From NCBI GenBank assembly GCA_038206395.1, contig JBBRAX010000023.1, positions 33,470 through 97,469 of the forward strand: 64,000 nt of DNA. Direction: 5' to 3'. Position numbers and translations under genes: made by a program. The stretch is from JAGSPQ01 sp038206395. GTDB taxonomy: Bacteria > Myxococcota > Myxococcia > Myxococcales > Myxococcaceae. The notes beneath the pieces were generated by a model. It was given only the letters and a program-made list of their open reading frames with translations. It was not told where the DNA came from and ran no database searches. Of the stretch, positions 8,817 to 17,300 are shown piece after piece (the first letter of the stretch is position 1; each line of letters begins with the position of its first letter).

Positions 8817-9170
8817 AGGTACTGCTCGTTGCAAGCATCGTGTTGTTCCTCGGTTGCACGCCCCCGCCCCCGTCGTTCGAGTGCACCGCCTTGCCAGAGG
8901 GGGACACTGCTCGACCGCGTCACCGCCGCGGGGCTACCCGGGGTGGCGTTGATGATTCACGACCCGAAGCTGGACAATTGGGTCGGCGCGCGCGGCGCCG
9001 CAGACATGGGCTCGAAGACGCCGCTTTCGCCGTGTCATCTCTTCCTCGCGGGGAGCGTGACCAAAACTTTCACGGCCACCGCCATTCTTCAGCTCGCCGA
9101 GCAGGGAAAGTTGAGGCTCGATCAACCGCTGGCCGAGCTGGTGCCAGCGCAGGACCTGGCGCGAATCACC
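8813..9170 (+). pseudogene. truncated, frameshifted serine hydrolase (beta-lactamase class C-like) lipoprotein
   Basis: ATG 8813 opens a lipoprotein signal peptide (MKVLLVASIVLFLGC). At a run of five Gs (8899-8903) the frame shifts. Removing one G joins it to LLDRVTAAGLPGVALMIHDP and then FLAGSVTKTFTATAILQLAE, where SVTK is the SxxK nucleophile motif of class C beta-lactamases and DD-peptidases. Similarity stops near ARITNAN (about 9170), so the later catalytic motifs are missing and the next gene starts at 9277. The gene is therefore broken twice. A sequencing error could explain the G-run but not the truncation. Confidence 0.65.
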
Positions 9171-9276
9171 AATGCCAACCGCGTCTGCTTCGGCAGGGCA
9201 TCAAAGAGGGCACCTTCCACTGAAACCGAAAACCCGGCCTTGAAAGCGGGTCGCAGAGTTCGTACCACCGGCGCAC

Positions 9277-11199
9277 ATGCTCACGCGCCGCAACGTCGAA
9301 GCGATCAGCAAGCAGCTCAAAGATCCGTTGGCCTCCTTCGAGGCGGCGCTTGAACGCAAGGACGTCGACGAGGCGGCGGCGGTCGCGCTGGCTGCGATGC
9401 TGATCGAGAAGCCGCTGCCGATGGACGCGGTAGCGAAGATCGCAGCCGACGTCAGCGTGCCGGACGTCATTCTGCCGCTGTTCGCGACCGCGACGGGGAC
9501 GCTGGGCAGAGACAGTCAGGCCCTGGAGCTCGACGAGTACCGTGCGGCGCTGGTGGCGGCGGCCGAGGTGTCGAGGGTGAAGGGCAAGCCACCGAAGTGG
9601 CTCATCGAGGCGATCGCCGACCAGATCGATCAGAGCATCTCGGACGCGTCGTACGAGCTGCTGGCCGCCTGCGCCTGGGAGCTCGACATCCCCGAGCTCT
9701 TCGCCGTGCGCCACAGCGTGAAGACGTACCTGCCCGCCGCCGACGCGCGCGAGGTCTGGGCGACGGTGAAGCGCGACATCTCAAAGCCGCTGCAGATCCT
9801 GCCCGAGCAGGAGCTGAGCCTGCCGGCCGTCTCGGTGAAGCGCGGCAACGACGGGCCCGGCCGCAACGACCCCTGCCCTTGTGGCAGCGGCGAGAAGTTC
9901 AAGAAGTGCCACGGCGCGGATGGATCGAAGGGGTTCGACGCGGGTGCTCCGAAGACGCGGGCTGAGAAGCTGGCGGCGCTGGTGCCGCAGCTCGAGCCGA
10001 AGCACCTCGCGGGGCTGACCGCAGCGGACCTGAGGAGCCTCGAGCTCGAGAAGCTGCCGCTGCGGCTCGCGCAGGGCGTGTTCCGCGAGTGGATGTACCG
10101 CCAGCGCTGGCAGGAGGCCGAGCGCGCGGTCGAGGCGGTGGTGAAGCTGCCTGACGCGGTGGAAAAGGCGGATGCGTTTCGCGACGAGCTGATGTGGCAG
10201 GCGCTGCAGCGCGGGCAGCCGCAGGTCGCCGAACGGCAGCGGGCAAAGGTGGCGAAGCCCGAGCTGCTCACGCCGGTGCTCGAGATTCACGCGGCGCTGC
10301 TGGCGAAGTGGCCAGGCTGGTTCGAGCTCATCGAAGACGTGTGCGTGGATCACGTGAGCACGGGCCACCTGCCGGACGTGCTGGATCTGATCTACGTGCT
10401 GCTGCAGCGGGCTCCGGGAATCGGCGTGCTGGTGGCGGCCGGGCTCTTCCCGCGGCTCGAGCCCGCCGAGGCCGAACGGATGTACCTCGCGATGGACGAC
10501 GCGCGCGATCGGCTGGGAATGCCGTCGTTGAAGGTGCGGGCGGCGCGAAAGTCGGCGCGGGTCGAGGTGAAGAAGGAACCGAAGAAGGTAGATCCAAAAG
10601 AGAAGGCGAAGATCCGCGCGCTCGAGACGACGCTTGAAGAATCGAAGCGGAAGATGCGGCAGATCGAGAGGCAGCTGGAAGAAGAGAAGTCGAAAGCATC
10701 AGATGTGCCGGCGCCCGCCGAGGCGCCCGGCGCGCGCAAGGCCTTCGCGCAGCGCATCGACGAGCTGGAAGATCGGATTCGCGAAGGAAACGCCGAACGC
10801 GCGCAGCTGCGGCGCGAAGTGGCCGACCTGACTGAACGTCTGCAGGTTGAAGCGCCCGCGGCGAAGGCGCCCGAGGTGGTCGAGGCCGACGAGCCCGGAG
10901 AAGGCGCGTCGCGGCCGCGCGGGCTGATGACGACCCAGTGGGAACCGCGGGCGATCGAGTCGCTGGAAGCGTTGCCCCAGCGCGTGTCGGAAGACGTGCT
11001 GGTGCGGCTCGCGGAGCTCGGCGGCGGCGATGCCGCGCACTGGATCGAGGTGAAGCAGCTGCAGGCAGTGGCAGGTCTGTACACGGCGCGCATCGGCATT
11101 CACTACCGGGCCATCTTCACCATCGAGGGCAAGACGTTGAGGGTCCACGAGGTGGTACACCGCGAAGGGTTCGACACGGCGCTTCGCCGCTTCAAGTGA
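9277..11199 (+). CDS. SEC-C motif / coiled-coil / RelE-like C-terminal domain protein
   Basis: The 640-residue protein has a helical N-terminal half. At residues 194-214 it carries a clear SEC-C zinc motif (GRNDPCPCGSGEKFKKCH), as found at the SecA C-terminus and in many unrelated proteins. A helical domain follows, then a Lys/Glu-rich coiled coil at about 440-540. The last 85 or so residues (RAIESLEALPQRV, then GLYTARIGIHYRAIF and VVHREGFDTAL) have the strand pattern of RelE/ParE-type toxins ('GlyRlRvGdyRviy...vghR'). I know no described protein with this combination. No antitoxin gene lies next to it. Its role is unknown; a ribosome- or RNA-linked role is inference only. Confidence 0.7.
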   Translation: MLTRRNVEAISKQLKDPLASFEAALERKDVDEAAAVALAAMLIEKPLPMDAVAKIAADVSVPDVILPLFATATGTLGRDSQALELDEYRAALVAAAEVSRVKGKPPKWLIEAIADQIDQSISDASYELLAACAWELDIPELFAVRHSVKTYLPAADAREVWATVKRDISKPLQILPEQELSLPAVSVKRGNDGPGRNDPCPCGSGEKFKKCHGADGSKGFDAGAPKTRAEKLAALVPQLEPKHLAGLTAADLRSLELEKLPLRLAQGVFREWMYRQRWQEAERAVEAVVKLPDAVEKADAFRDELMWQALQRGQPQVAERQRAKVAKPELLTPVLEIHAALLAKWPGWFELIEDVCVDHVSTGHLPDVLDLIYVLLQRAPGIGVLVAAGLFPRLEPAEAERMYLAMDDARDRLGMPSLKVRAARKSARVEVKKEPKKVDPKEKAKIRALETTLEESKRKMRQIERQLEEEKSKASDVPAPAEAPGARKAFAQRIDELEDRIREGNAERAQLRREVADLTERLQVEAPAAKAPEVVEADEPGEGASRPRGLMTTQWEPRAIESLEALPQRVSEDVLVRLAELGGGDAAHWIEVKQLQAVAGLYTARIGIHYRAIFTIEGKTLRVHEVVHREGFDTALRRFK

Positions 11200-11210
11200 G
11201 GGGGACTTCC

Positions 11211-11960
11211 ATGATGCGGGTGATTGGGGTGTGCGCGGCGGTGGTGATGATCGCGGCCTGCGGAAGCAACACCGGCTCGGGCGCTGGCGGTGGTTCGGGC
11301 GGCGGCGCAGCGACGGGCGGTGGTTCGGGCTCGGGCGGTGGCAAGGCGACGGGCGGCGGCACCGGGACTGGCGGCGGCGCAGCGACGGGCGGAGGCTCGG
11401 GCATCGGCGGTGGTGCGGCTGCAGGTGGTGGCTCGGGTGTCGGCGGTGGATCTGGAGCGGGGGGCGGCTCAGGCGTTGGTGGCGGCACGGGCATGGCGAG
11501 CTGCACCTGGTCGGTCGACGCGGGCACGCCGTGCGGCTCCAACCAATACTGCGACGCGCCGGGCTGTGGCGTGGGCACGTGCGTGGCGATTCCGGTGGCG
11601 CAGACGGCGAACAAGAACCCGGTGTGCGGCTGCAACGGCCTCGATTACTGGAACGCGTCCGTCGCAGCGAGCGGCGGCATGGCGGTGAAGGCGGCCGGCG
11701 TGTGCGCGACGGCGGTGTTCTGCGGAGGCTTCGCGGGCATCCAGTGTCCGACGGGCGCCTCGTGCGGCTACCGGGTGGAATCTGCCAGCGAGTGCAACGT
11801 CTCGGACGCCAGCGGTAAGTGCTGGGTGCTGCCGAAGACCTGCGTCGCTCCGGCGATCGGCCCCGTCACCCGCGCGTGCGGCTCGGTGTCGTGCACCGAC
11901 GAGTGCAACCTGAACAAGCTGGGTGTGACCTGGTACCCCGACAGCACCTGCCCCAAGTAA
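11211..11960 (+). CDS. Gly-rich-linker lipoprotein with Kazal-like domain
   Basis: The gene starts at ATG 11211 (a second ATG follows at once), after GAGGGGGAC. A signal peptide ends in a lipobox (MIAAC). Residues 21-95 are a low-complexity linker of GGGS/GGGA/GGGT units. The mature domain is Cys-rich. The segment KNPVCGCNGLDYWNASVAA ending AAGVC fits the Kazal pattern (PVCGxDGxTYxN...C), suggesting a protease-inhibitor-like fold. The protein is 249 residues and probably outer-membrane anchored. It lies 11 bp after the SEC-C gene and may be co-transcribed with it. Confidence 0.75.
   Translation: MMRVIGVCAAVVMIAACGSNTGSGAGGGSGGGAATGGGSGSGGGKATGGGTGTGGGAATGGGSGIGGGAAAGGGSGVGGGSGAGGGSGVGGGTGMASCTWSVDAGTPCGSNQYCDAPGCGVGTCVAIPVAQTANKNPVCGCNGLDYWNASVAASGGMAVKAAGVCATAVFCGGFAGIQCPTGASCGYRVESASECNVSDASGKCWVLPKTCVAPAIGPVTRACGSVSCTDECNLNKLGVTWYPDSTCPK
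11272..11496 (+). repeat. in-frame degenerate repeat encoding a GGGS/GGGA-type linker
   Basis: About 225 bases of GGC/GGT-rich sequence encode roughly 19 degenerate four-residue Gly-rich units inside the lipoprotein gene. Such tracts are common linkers between the lipid anchor and the folded domain in myxobacterial lipoproteins. They are prone to length change by slippage. A shorter tract of the same kind is in the lipoprotein gene at 21993-23654. Confidence 0.7.
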
Positions 11961-12130
11961 CTCCGACGTCAATCGGCCTGAGAAGCAGTCGAGGGACGAC
12001 CCTCCGCAGGGTGGGAGCCGGGGCTGGCCGCCCCCCCCGCGCCACCGGAAGCTTCGGCCCATTGTCGAACCTCGAAAAGCCAACCCCTGACCCGTTCAGA
12101 GCCCCACCCCGCTGGAGCCGACCCACAAAG

Positions 12131-12156
12131 CTGTTCGATCGAATTCGATCGAACAG
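12131..12156. repeat. 26-bp perfect palindrome, dispersed repeat copy 1
   Basis: The core is TTCGATCGAA twice in tandem, each decamer itself palindromic. The core is flanked by CTG on the left and CAG on the right, extending perfect dyad symmetry to 26 bases. The same 20-base core recurs at 12264-12283 and 56631-56650 and nowhere else that I found. It could be a protein-binding site or a small mobile or structural repeat. The function is unknown. Confidence 0.85.
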
Positions 12157-12263
12157 TGAAAGCTCAGAGTCGGCGGGGGGTTGACTGCGGAGATCGCGCC
12201 GTCTGATGCCGCAGTGCGTTGCGACGACGTTCGACGCAAACTCGCCGCAGCGCGTCACAGATC

Positions 12264-12283
12264 TTCGATCGAATTCGATCGAA
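12264..12283. repeat. doubled palindrome, dispersed repeat copy 2
   Basis: This copy has the same 20-base core, TTCGATCGAA in tandem, 133 bases after copy 1. Its flanks do not extend the symmetry. It lies 110 bases downstream of the stop of the UshA-like gene, on the far side from that gene's promoter, so it is not an operator for it. Confidence 0.85.
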
Positions 12284-12392
12284 TGGTCACGGAGCACTCC
12301 TCCAGCGCGTGGAGGTCGGAATTTACCCTGTGCTTCGGCAGCAGATCACCCCACCGCTGACTTTGGTGACGCGGTGTCTGAGTGGTTGGCTC

Positions 12393-13487
12393 TTAGTGGG
12401 CGCCTTTGTACGTCGGCTCGTACTTCAGGACCTCAGCCTTCAGCGGCGCGTCGTCCTCGACCTTCTCGTCGAGCACCGCGAACGTGTAGTCGAAAGTTCG
12501 CGCGTTCGGCGCCACGCCCACGTCGACCTTCTTCTTCTGCGCGGCGCGCCGAACCTTCAGCTCGTCGACGGTCGTCTTCATCATCTCTTTCGACTTCGGA
12601 TCCTTGGTGGCCTTCATCCGCGTGTCCATCTCGGCAAGCCGCGAGTCCAGCGACTTGAGCAGCTCTTTCTCGCGATCGATCTCTGCGAGGTCGACGAAGG
12701 CGCCCTTGCCGTCGAGCTTCACCGACAACGCGGCGACCGCCTGGCCCCGCGCTCCGGGGTTCACGATCCACGCGCCGTCCGCCTTCTGCGCCGGCTGGTT
12801 CCCCCGCGAGTCGCTGGACGTCACGATGAAGTCGACCTGATCCTTGAAAGCGCCCGACAGCTGAAACGCATCGGCCTGCTTCACTGCCGCCAGCAGAACT
12901 ACCAGGTCCGTCTTCCCTTTCAGCTTCGACAGCTCTTCCTTCACCGCCTCGAGCATGTTCGTCGCCACCAGCTGCGCGCCGGCGTCGCCGAAGCCGCCCA
13001 CCTGGGTCACCGCGATGAAGCCGACCCGCGTCTTGCCGACCGTGATCACCGTCGAGCCTTCGAAGGGCTTCTTGCCCTGCTCGGTCAAGTTCGCCGACAA
13101 GATCTTCACCCCCGAGCTCGCGGCGGCCTCTTTGAGCCAGGTCGCTCCGAAGTTCAGATCTTTCGCGCCAGCCGCCATCACCTTCGTGCCGAGCTTGCCC
13201 ATCGCATCGAGGATGAAGCGCGCGCGCGGCTTGGTGCCTTCGTCCTGCGGCCCCTCGAAAGCAAAGAGCGCGTTGCCCGAGTCGAAGACGAGCGTCGGGC
13301 CCGCCTTCGTCAGCTGATCAATCACCGTCTTCCGTCGGGGCAGACCGCCCGTGGGGTTGTACCGTCAACCACACGGAGCGACCTGCGCTCCGTTGTCCCC
13401 GGTAAACAGCAACATCAGCTTCGGCGCCGGCGCAGCGGTGGCAGCCACCGCCCACGCGAGCGTCGCCGCGACGAGCAGGCGACTCAC
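12393..13487 (-). CDS. UshA-like metallophosphatase-fold protein, probable selenoprotein (in-frame TGA)
   Basis: The start is GTG 13487, overlapping the upstream stop (GTGA). A signal peptide (SRLLVAATLAWAVAATAAPA) leads into MLLFTGDNGAQVAPCG. An in-frame TGA (13365-13367) comes next, and the same frame continues RYNPTGGLPRRKTVIDQL and on to a TAA at 12393, giving 364 codons. As I recall the family, the motif is PCGC followed by GG(L)xRR, so TGA replaces the second Cys of PCGC. No other disruption is present, and a SECIS-like hairpin sits at the right distance. The metal ligands of true 5'-nucleotidases are not evident. I recall annotations of the type 'UshA-like (seleno)protein' but could not check. 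The alternative is a nonsense mutation. Confidence 0.7.
13338..13367 (-). promoter_or_regulatory. candidate bacterial SECIS element with its UGA codon
   Basis: After UGA come exactly 18 bases, then the loop GGUCU closed by a GGGC/GCCC stem (13350-13338). Escherichia coli fdhF has the loop bases GGUCU at the same 18-base distance from its UGA. The stem here is short, and the bulged U of the E. coli element is not obvious. Part of the match is forced by the Gly-Leu codons of the protein motif, but GGT is the rarer Gly codon in this genome. SelA/B/C/D genes are not in the window. Confidence 0.55.
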
Positions 13488-14332
13488 TTGGTGCCCTTCT
13501 TCGGCTCGGGCTTCTTCGCGGCCGCGTCCTTCGTCTCTTTCGCAAGCTCTGCCAGCCGCGTCTTCGCCGTCTTCGCCGCGTCGGACTTCGGGTGCTGCTT
13601 CACCAGCTCGTCCAGCGCCAACTTCGATTCCGAGTTGAGCTTCAGCTTCTTGAAGCACTCGCCGCTGCGCAGGTACGCATTCGGAGCGATCTTCGCCTTC
13701 GGGAAGTCGCTGATCACCTTGCCGTACTCGTACAGCGCCTCGCGGCAGCGATCTTCATCCAGGTACGTCTCGCCAAGCGCGTAGTGCACGTCACCGACCG
13801 CCTCGTCGCGCGGCCACTTCTTCAAGAACTCGTTGTACAGCTGCCGCGCCAGCGCGACTTCGCCCGACTTCTGCTTCTCGCCGGCGAGCTTCACGAAGTC
13901 CTTCGGGTCTTCGGGGCGCTTGAGCTCGTCGGCCTTCTTCTTCGCCTCGACCTGCTTCGCCGCGTCGCTGTCGGTGGCCTTCTTCGAGACCTCTTCCTTC
14001 GTCGACTTCAGCTGATTCTCGAGCTCGGCGATCTTGTACTGGTACGTCTCGACCATGCCGCGAAGGCTGGCGAGATCTTCGACAGTCTTCTGCAGCTGAA
14101 TGCCGATGTCGGCGTCGCTGCGATGGGCCGCCTTGTCGAGGCTCTCGAGCGCGGTCTGGACCTTCGAGACGGTGTCGGCCTGCTTGCTGTCGCTCTCTTT
14201 GATCGACTGCTCGAGCCGCTTGGTGGTGCCGTCGATCTTGTCGAGGCGCTGTTCAACCAGCATGCCGCGCTCGGCCGGGTAGAAGCAGCCGGCCAGCGGC
14301 AACAGAACTACGAGTGGGGCAAGTCGGGTCAT
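13484..14332 (-). CDS. CpoB/YbgF-like lipoprotein with coiled coil and TPR repeats
   Basis: The 282-residue protein has a lipoprotein signal (LLPLAGC) and a long coiled coil (about 25-130). TPR-like repeats follow, recognisable by ARQLYNEFLKKWP, ALYEYGKVISDFP and SGECFKKLKLNSE. This layout matches CpoB (YbgF), which coordinates peptidoglycan synthesis with Tol-Pal constriction. No tol or pal gene is adjacent, so the specific role is inferred. Its TGA overlaps the GTG of the UshA-like gene, indicating co-translation. Confidence 0.75.
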   Translation of the reverse strand: MTRLAPLVVLLPLAGCFYPAERGMLVEQRLDKIDGTTKRLEQSIKESDSKQADTVSKVQTALESLDKAAHRSDADIGIQLQKTVEDLASLRGMVETYQYKIAELENQLKSTKEEVSKKATDSDAAKQVEAKKKADELKRPEDPKDFVKLAGEKQKSGEVALARQLYNEFLKKWPRDEAVGDVHYALGETYLDEDRCREALYEYGKVISDFPKAKIAPNAYLRSGECFKKLKLNSESKLALDELVKQHPKSDAAKTAKTRLAELAKETKDAAAKKPEPKKGTK

Positions 14333-14375
14333 CGCGCGCGCATCCTAACCGCCACGCGCGCGAGTTCTTCCCTTT

Positions 14376-17300
14376 TCACCCGCGCTTGCGGCGCGAGCCG
14401 AGCGCGAGGAGCACGAAGCCCAGGAAGGGAACCAGCCCTTCCGCGCCCGCGTTGCACCCGCAACCACCCTTCGTCTGAACCGGCACCTTCGGGCTGACGA
14501 ACTCAGGCACGTTGCGAACGTGGACGATCGCGCGGGTGGGAATGGAGTCCTGACCGCCGGCTTTGGCGACGAGCTCGAAGGTCATCGTGCTGTCGGCGAC
14601 GACCTGCGGAGCGACGAAGTGCAGCGTCGCAGTGCCGATTCCATTCAACGAGGCGATTGGTCCGTTCACCTGCGACCAGACGTAGCCCGTGATCTCCTCG
14701 CCCTCGCCGTCGGTCGCCATCCCCGTCAGCGTCACGTCGGCGCCTTCGTTCACCTCGAGCTCCGCGGGGGTGAGGCTCACCACCGGGCGATCGTTGACGT
14801 TGCGCACCAGCACCTTGTGCACCGCCGGCAGGCTCTTCGCGCGGCCGTCAAAGGCGGTGAGCTCGAAGGTGAGCAGCGTGTCGGCCAGCACACCCGGAGC
14901 TTTGAACCCGTTGTTCGCGTCCAGCGTCACCGCGCCGCCACCCGTCTGGGTCCACGTCAGCGCCAGCGCGTCGCCGTCGGGATCCGTCGCCGTGCCCGTA
15001 AGCTTCACCGCGGCGCCTTCGTTGACGACCTGATCAGCGCCGACCGTCACGACGGGAATGCCGTTGCTGCAGAGGTTCGGATCCGTCTCGACCCTGGGAA
15101 AGGGCTTGCTCGTGAGGCCCGTGAAGTCGAGGTCATCGATTTCCCAACCCTTCAGCGCCGCAGCGTCGTCCGCGCCGATGCGGAAGCGCAGCTTCACCGC
15201 CTTGCCGGCGTACAGCGTGCCGAGGTCCACCGTCTGGGTGACGAACGCCGGGTAGCCGGGACTCTTACCGACGAAGGCCTTCTTGCCGCTCAGCGGGTTG
15301 GCGCCCTGGCTGGTCAGCGTGCCGTTGTAGGCGGGGGAAAGTGCAGCGCCGACGTCCGTCCACGTGGTGCCGCCGTTGATCGAGATCTCGATGACGCCGC
15401 CGTCGAAGTACTCGACCTGGCTGCCTTCGAATTCCCAGCGGTGCTTGAAGACGAGCACGAAGTTGCCGGTGCCCACGTCCAGCGTCGGCGAGGTGAGCCA
15501 GGTGTCGGCGGGCGAGCTCGGGTTCGGGCCGAACCAATAGTGGCTGGTCGCGTTGGCCTCGAACCGGCGCCAGTTGCTGCCCGTGTTGCCGTTCGGATCC
15601 GACGTCGACGTCCACACCGTGGTGGGCGCTTCGACGTCGTCCGTCGTCGAGCCCTGCGGCTTCGCGTCGTAGTTCACGCGGAAGTTCACGTTGCTGACCT
15701 GCGGGCCCGCGACGGCGAGCGACGGGTCATTCACCGCGATCGAGAAGGTGAGGCCGCTGCTGCCGACCACGTCCTTCAGCGACACCTCAAGGCTGCCGAT
15801 GACGACCCCGAAAGGCTGCGAAGCCGGGAAGGTGATGAGACCGCCATTCGGAATCGTGACCCCCGGCGAGGTGGTGGTGACGATCGCTGTGGTGGCGTTC
15901 ATCGCGCCGGTGCCGACGTTCTTCAAGCTGACGGTGAGCCTGCCGATCTCGTTGTTGTCGAGAATGCCGTCGTTGTCACACGAGGTCACCGCGTCATCGA
16001 GCTTCACCGAGACGACCGCGAGATCGTTGCCCGTGATGAAGCTCTCGATGACAGGCTTGTTGTCCTGCGCGTCGCGATCCGGAGCGACCGCCTTCATCCC
16101 CATGCCGCGCTTCGCAAACGCCGCCGAGAACAGCGCGAAGTCCGTCTGATCTTTCGCCGCCGCGGCCGCGAGCACCGCGTCGCGGGCCTCGACCATCGTC
16201 GGCATCAGGGGCGTCGCCTTGTACGCGGCGATCAGGTAGCCGCGCATGCGATCCTGCGCGTCGGCAAAGGTGAGCCGCGGGGTAGATCGCAGCAACGCCG
16301 CGTAGCATTCCCACAACATGGTGGCCCAGACCTCGCCCGTGTTGTGCACCTCTGAGTTGTCCTGCCCTGATTGGCCGAACGCAGTGGCGACGGCGGCGGG
16401 AAGCGCGACCCCATCCTGGATGTGTTTGAAGGTGAGCCCGTTCTTCGACATGTCGGTCGAGTACGGCAGGCGGCGAATGCCGAAGTAGTAGCCGTCGGGG
16501 TCGAGGCCATACGAGGTGTACGCGGCCATGCCGTAGACGCCGTTGAACTGGGCGTTGCTGGGCACGAGGTCATCGCCTTCGCGAACCGCCATCAGCATCG
16601 AGTGGAAGTCGCCCCACCCTTCGCCCATGCCGTACGCCTGGTTGTTGCTGATGCCGTTGCCGTCGCCGATGAGGCGGTTGCTGATGTAGTGGCCCCACTC
16701 GTGGGCGACGATCGCGTTGTCGATCGTGCCGTCGCGGTCGATCACCGGCACGCGCGACATGGTGAGGTTCAGGACGCCGCCGTTCATCAGCAGGCCCTTC
16801 ATCGTCGTGCCGCTGGTGCGCGAGACGGACAGCGAAGGGATGGTGACGATCGCCGAGGTGCCGACGAGCGCTGGCGAGCCGCCGTTGGTGTTGTTGGCGA
16901 TGATGACGCCCACGGCTCCGGCAGCCTGTGCGTTCTCGACCTTGACGGTGAAGGTGCAGAGGCCGCGATCGATCAGGGCTAACTTCCCGACGACGCCAGT
17001 GAAGGGGCTGCAGCCGTCGTTGATCGTGCCGCCGCCCGAGGTGCTGCCGTCGTTGACCAGCACGACGTCGGCAGTGACGGTGAAGCTCTGCGGGCCGAAG
17101 GTGGCCGAGCCGTTGGTGTAGTCGCGCGGGGTGCCATTGTTCTGGCGCACCAGGGCGCCGAGGCCGCCGTCGAACACGTACATCTGCATGATCGGGTGCG
17201 CGCCGTCGGAAGGCGTCGACATGTTCGCGTTGTTCTTGCCCGAGTAGTCCTGCGCTTCGGCGTACATCGCGTCGTTCGCAAGGCCGCCGCGGCCGTAGTT

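Larger units (their letters stand above)
11961..12392. other. 432-bp intergenic region between convergent genes
   Basis: I see no credible gene here. The stretch holds a weak hairpin (ACCCT, loop CCGC, AGGGT at 11999-12012), which might end transcription of the lipoprotein gene. It also holds two copies of a doubled palindrome listed separately. The rest looks like ordinary non-coding sequence. Confidence 0.5.

Noticed and set aside
11272..11496. Repeat-rich tract considered as a CRISPR or satellite array
   Set aside because: The repeats are 12-base Gly-codon units in frame inside a lipoprotein gene, with no spacers.
12370..12420. tRNA-like stretch (GGTGTCTGAGTGGTTGGC) resembling a Ser/Leu tRNA D-arm
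   Set aside because: No T-loop, anticodon stem or acceptor pairing follows, and it runs into the end of the UshA-like gene.
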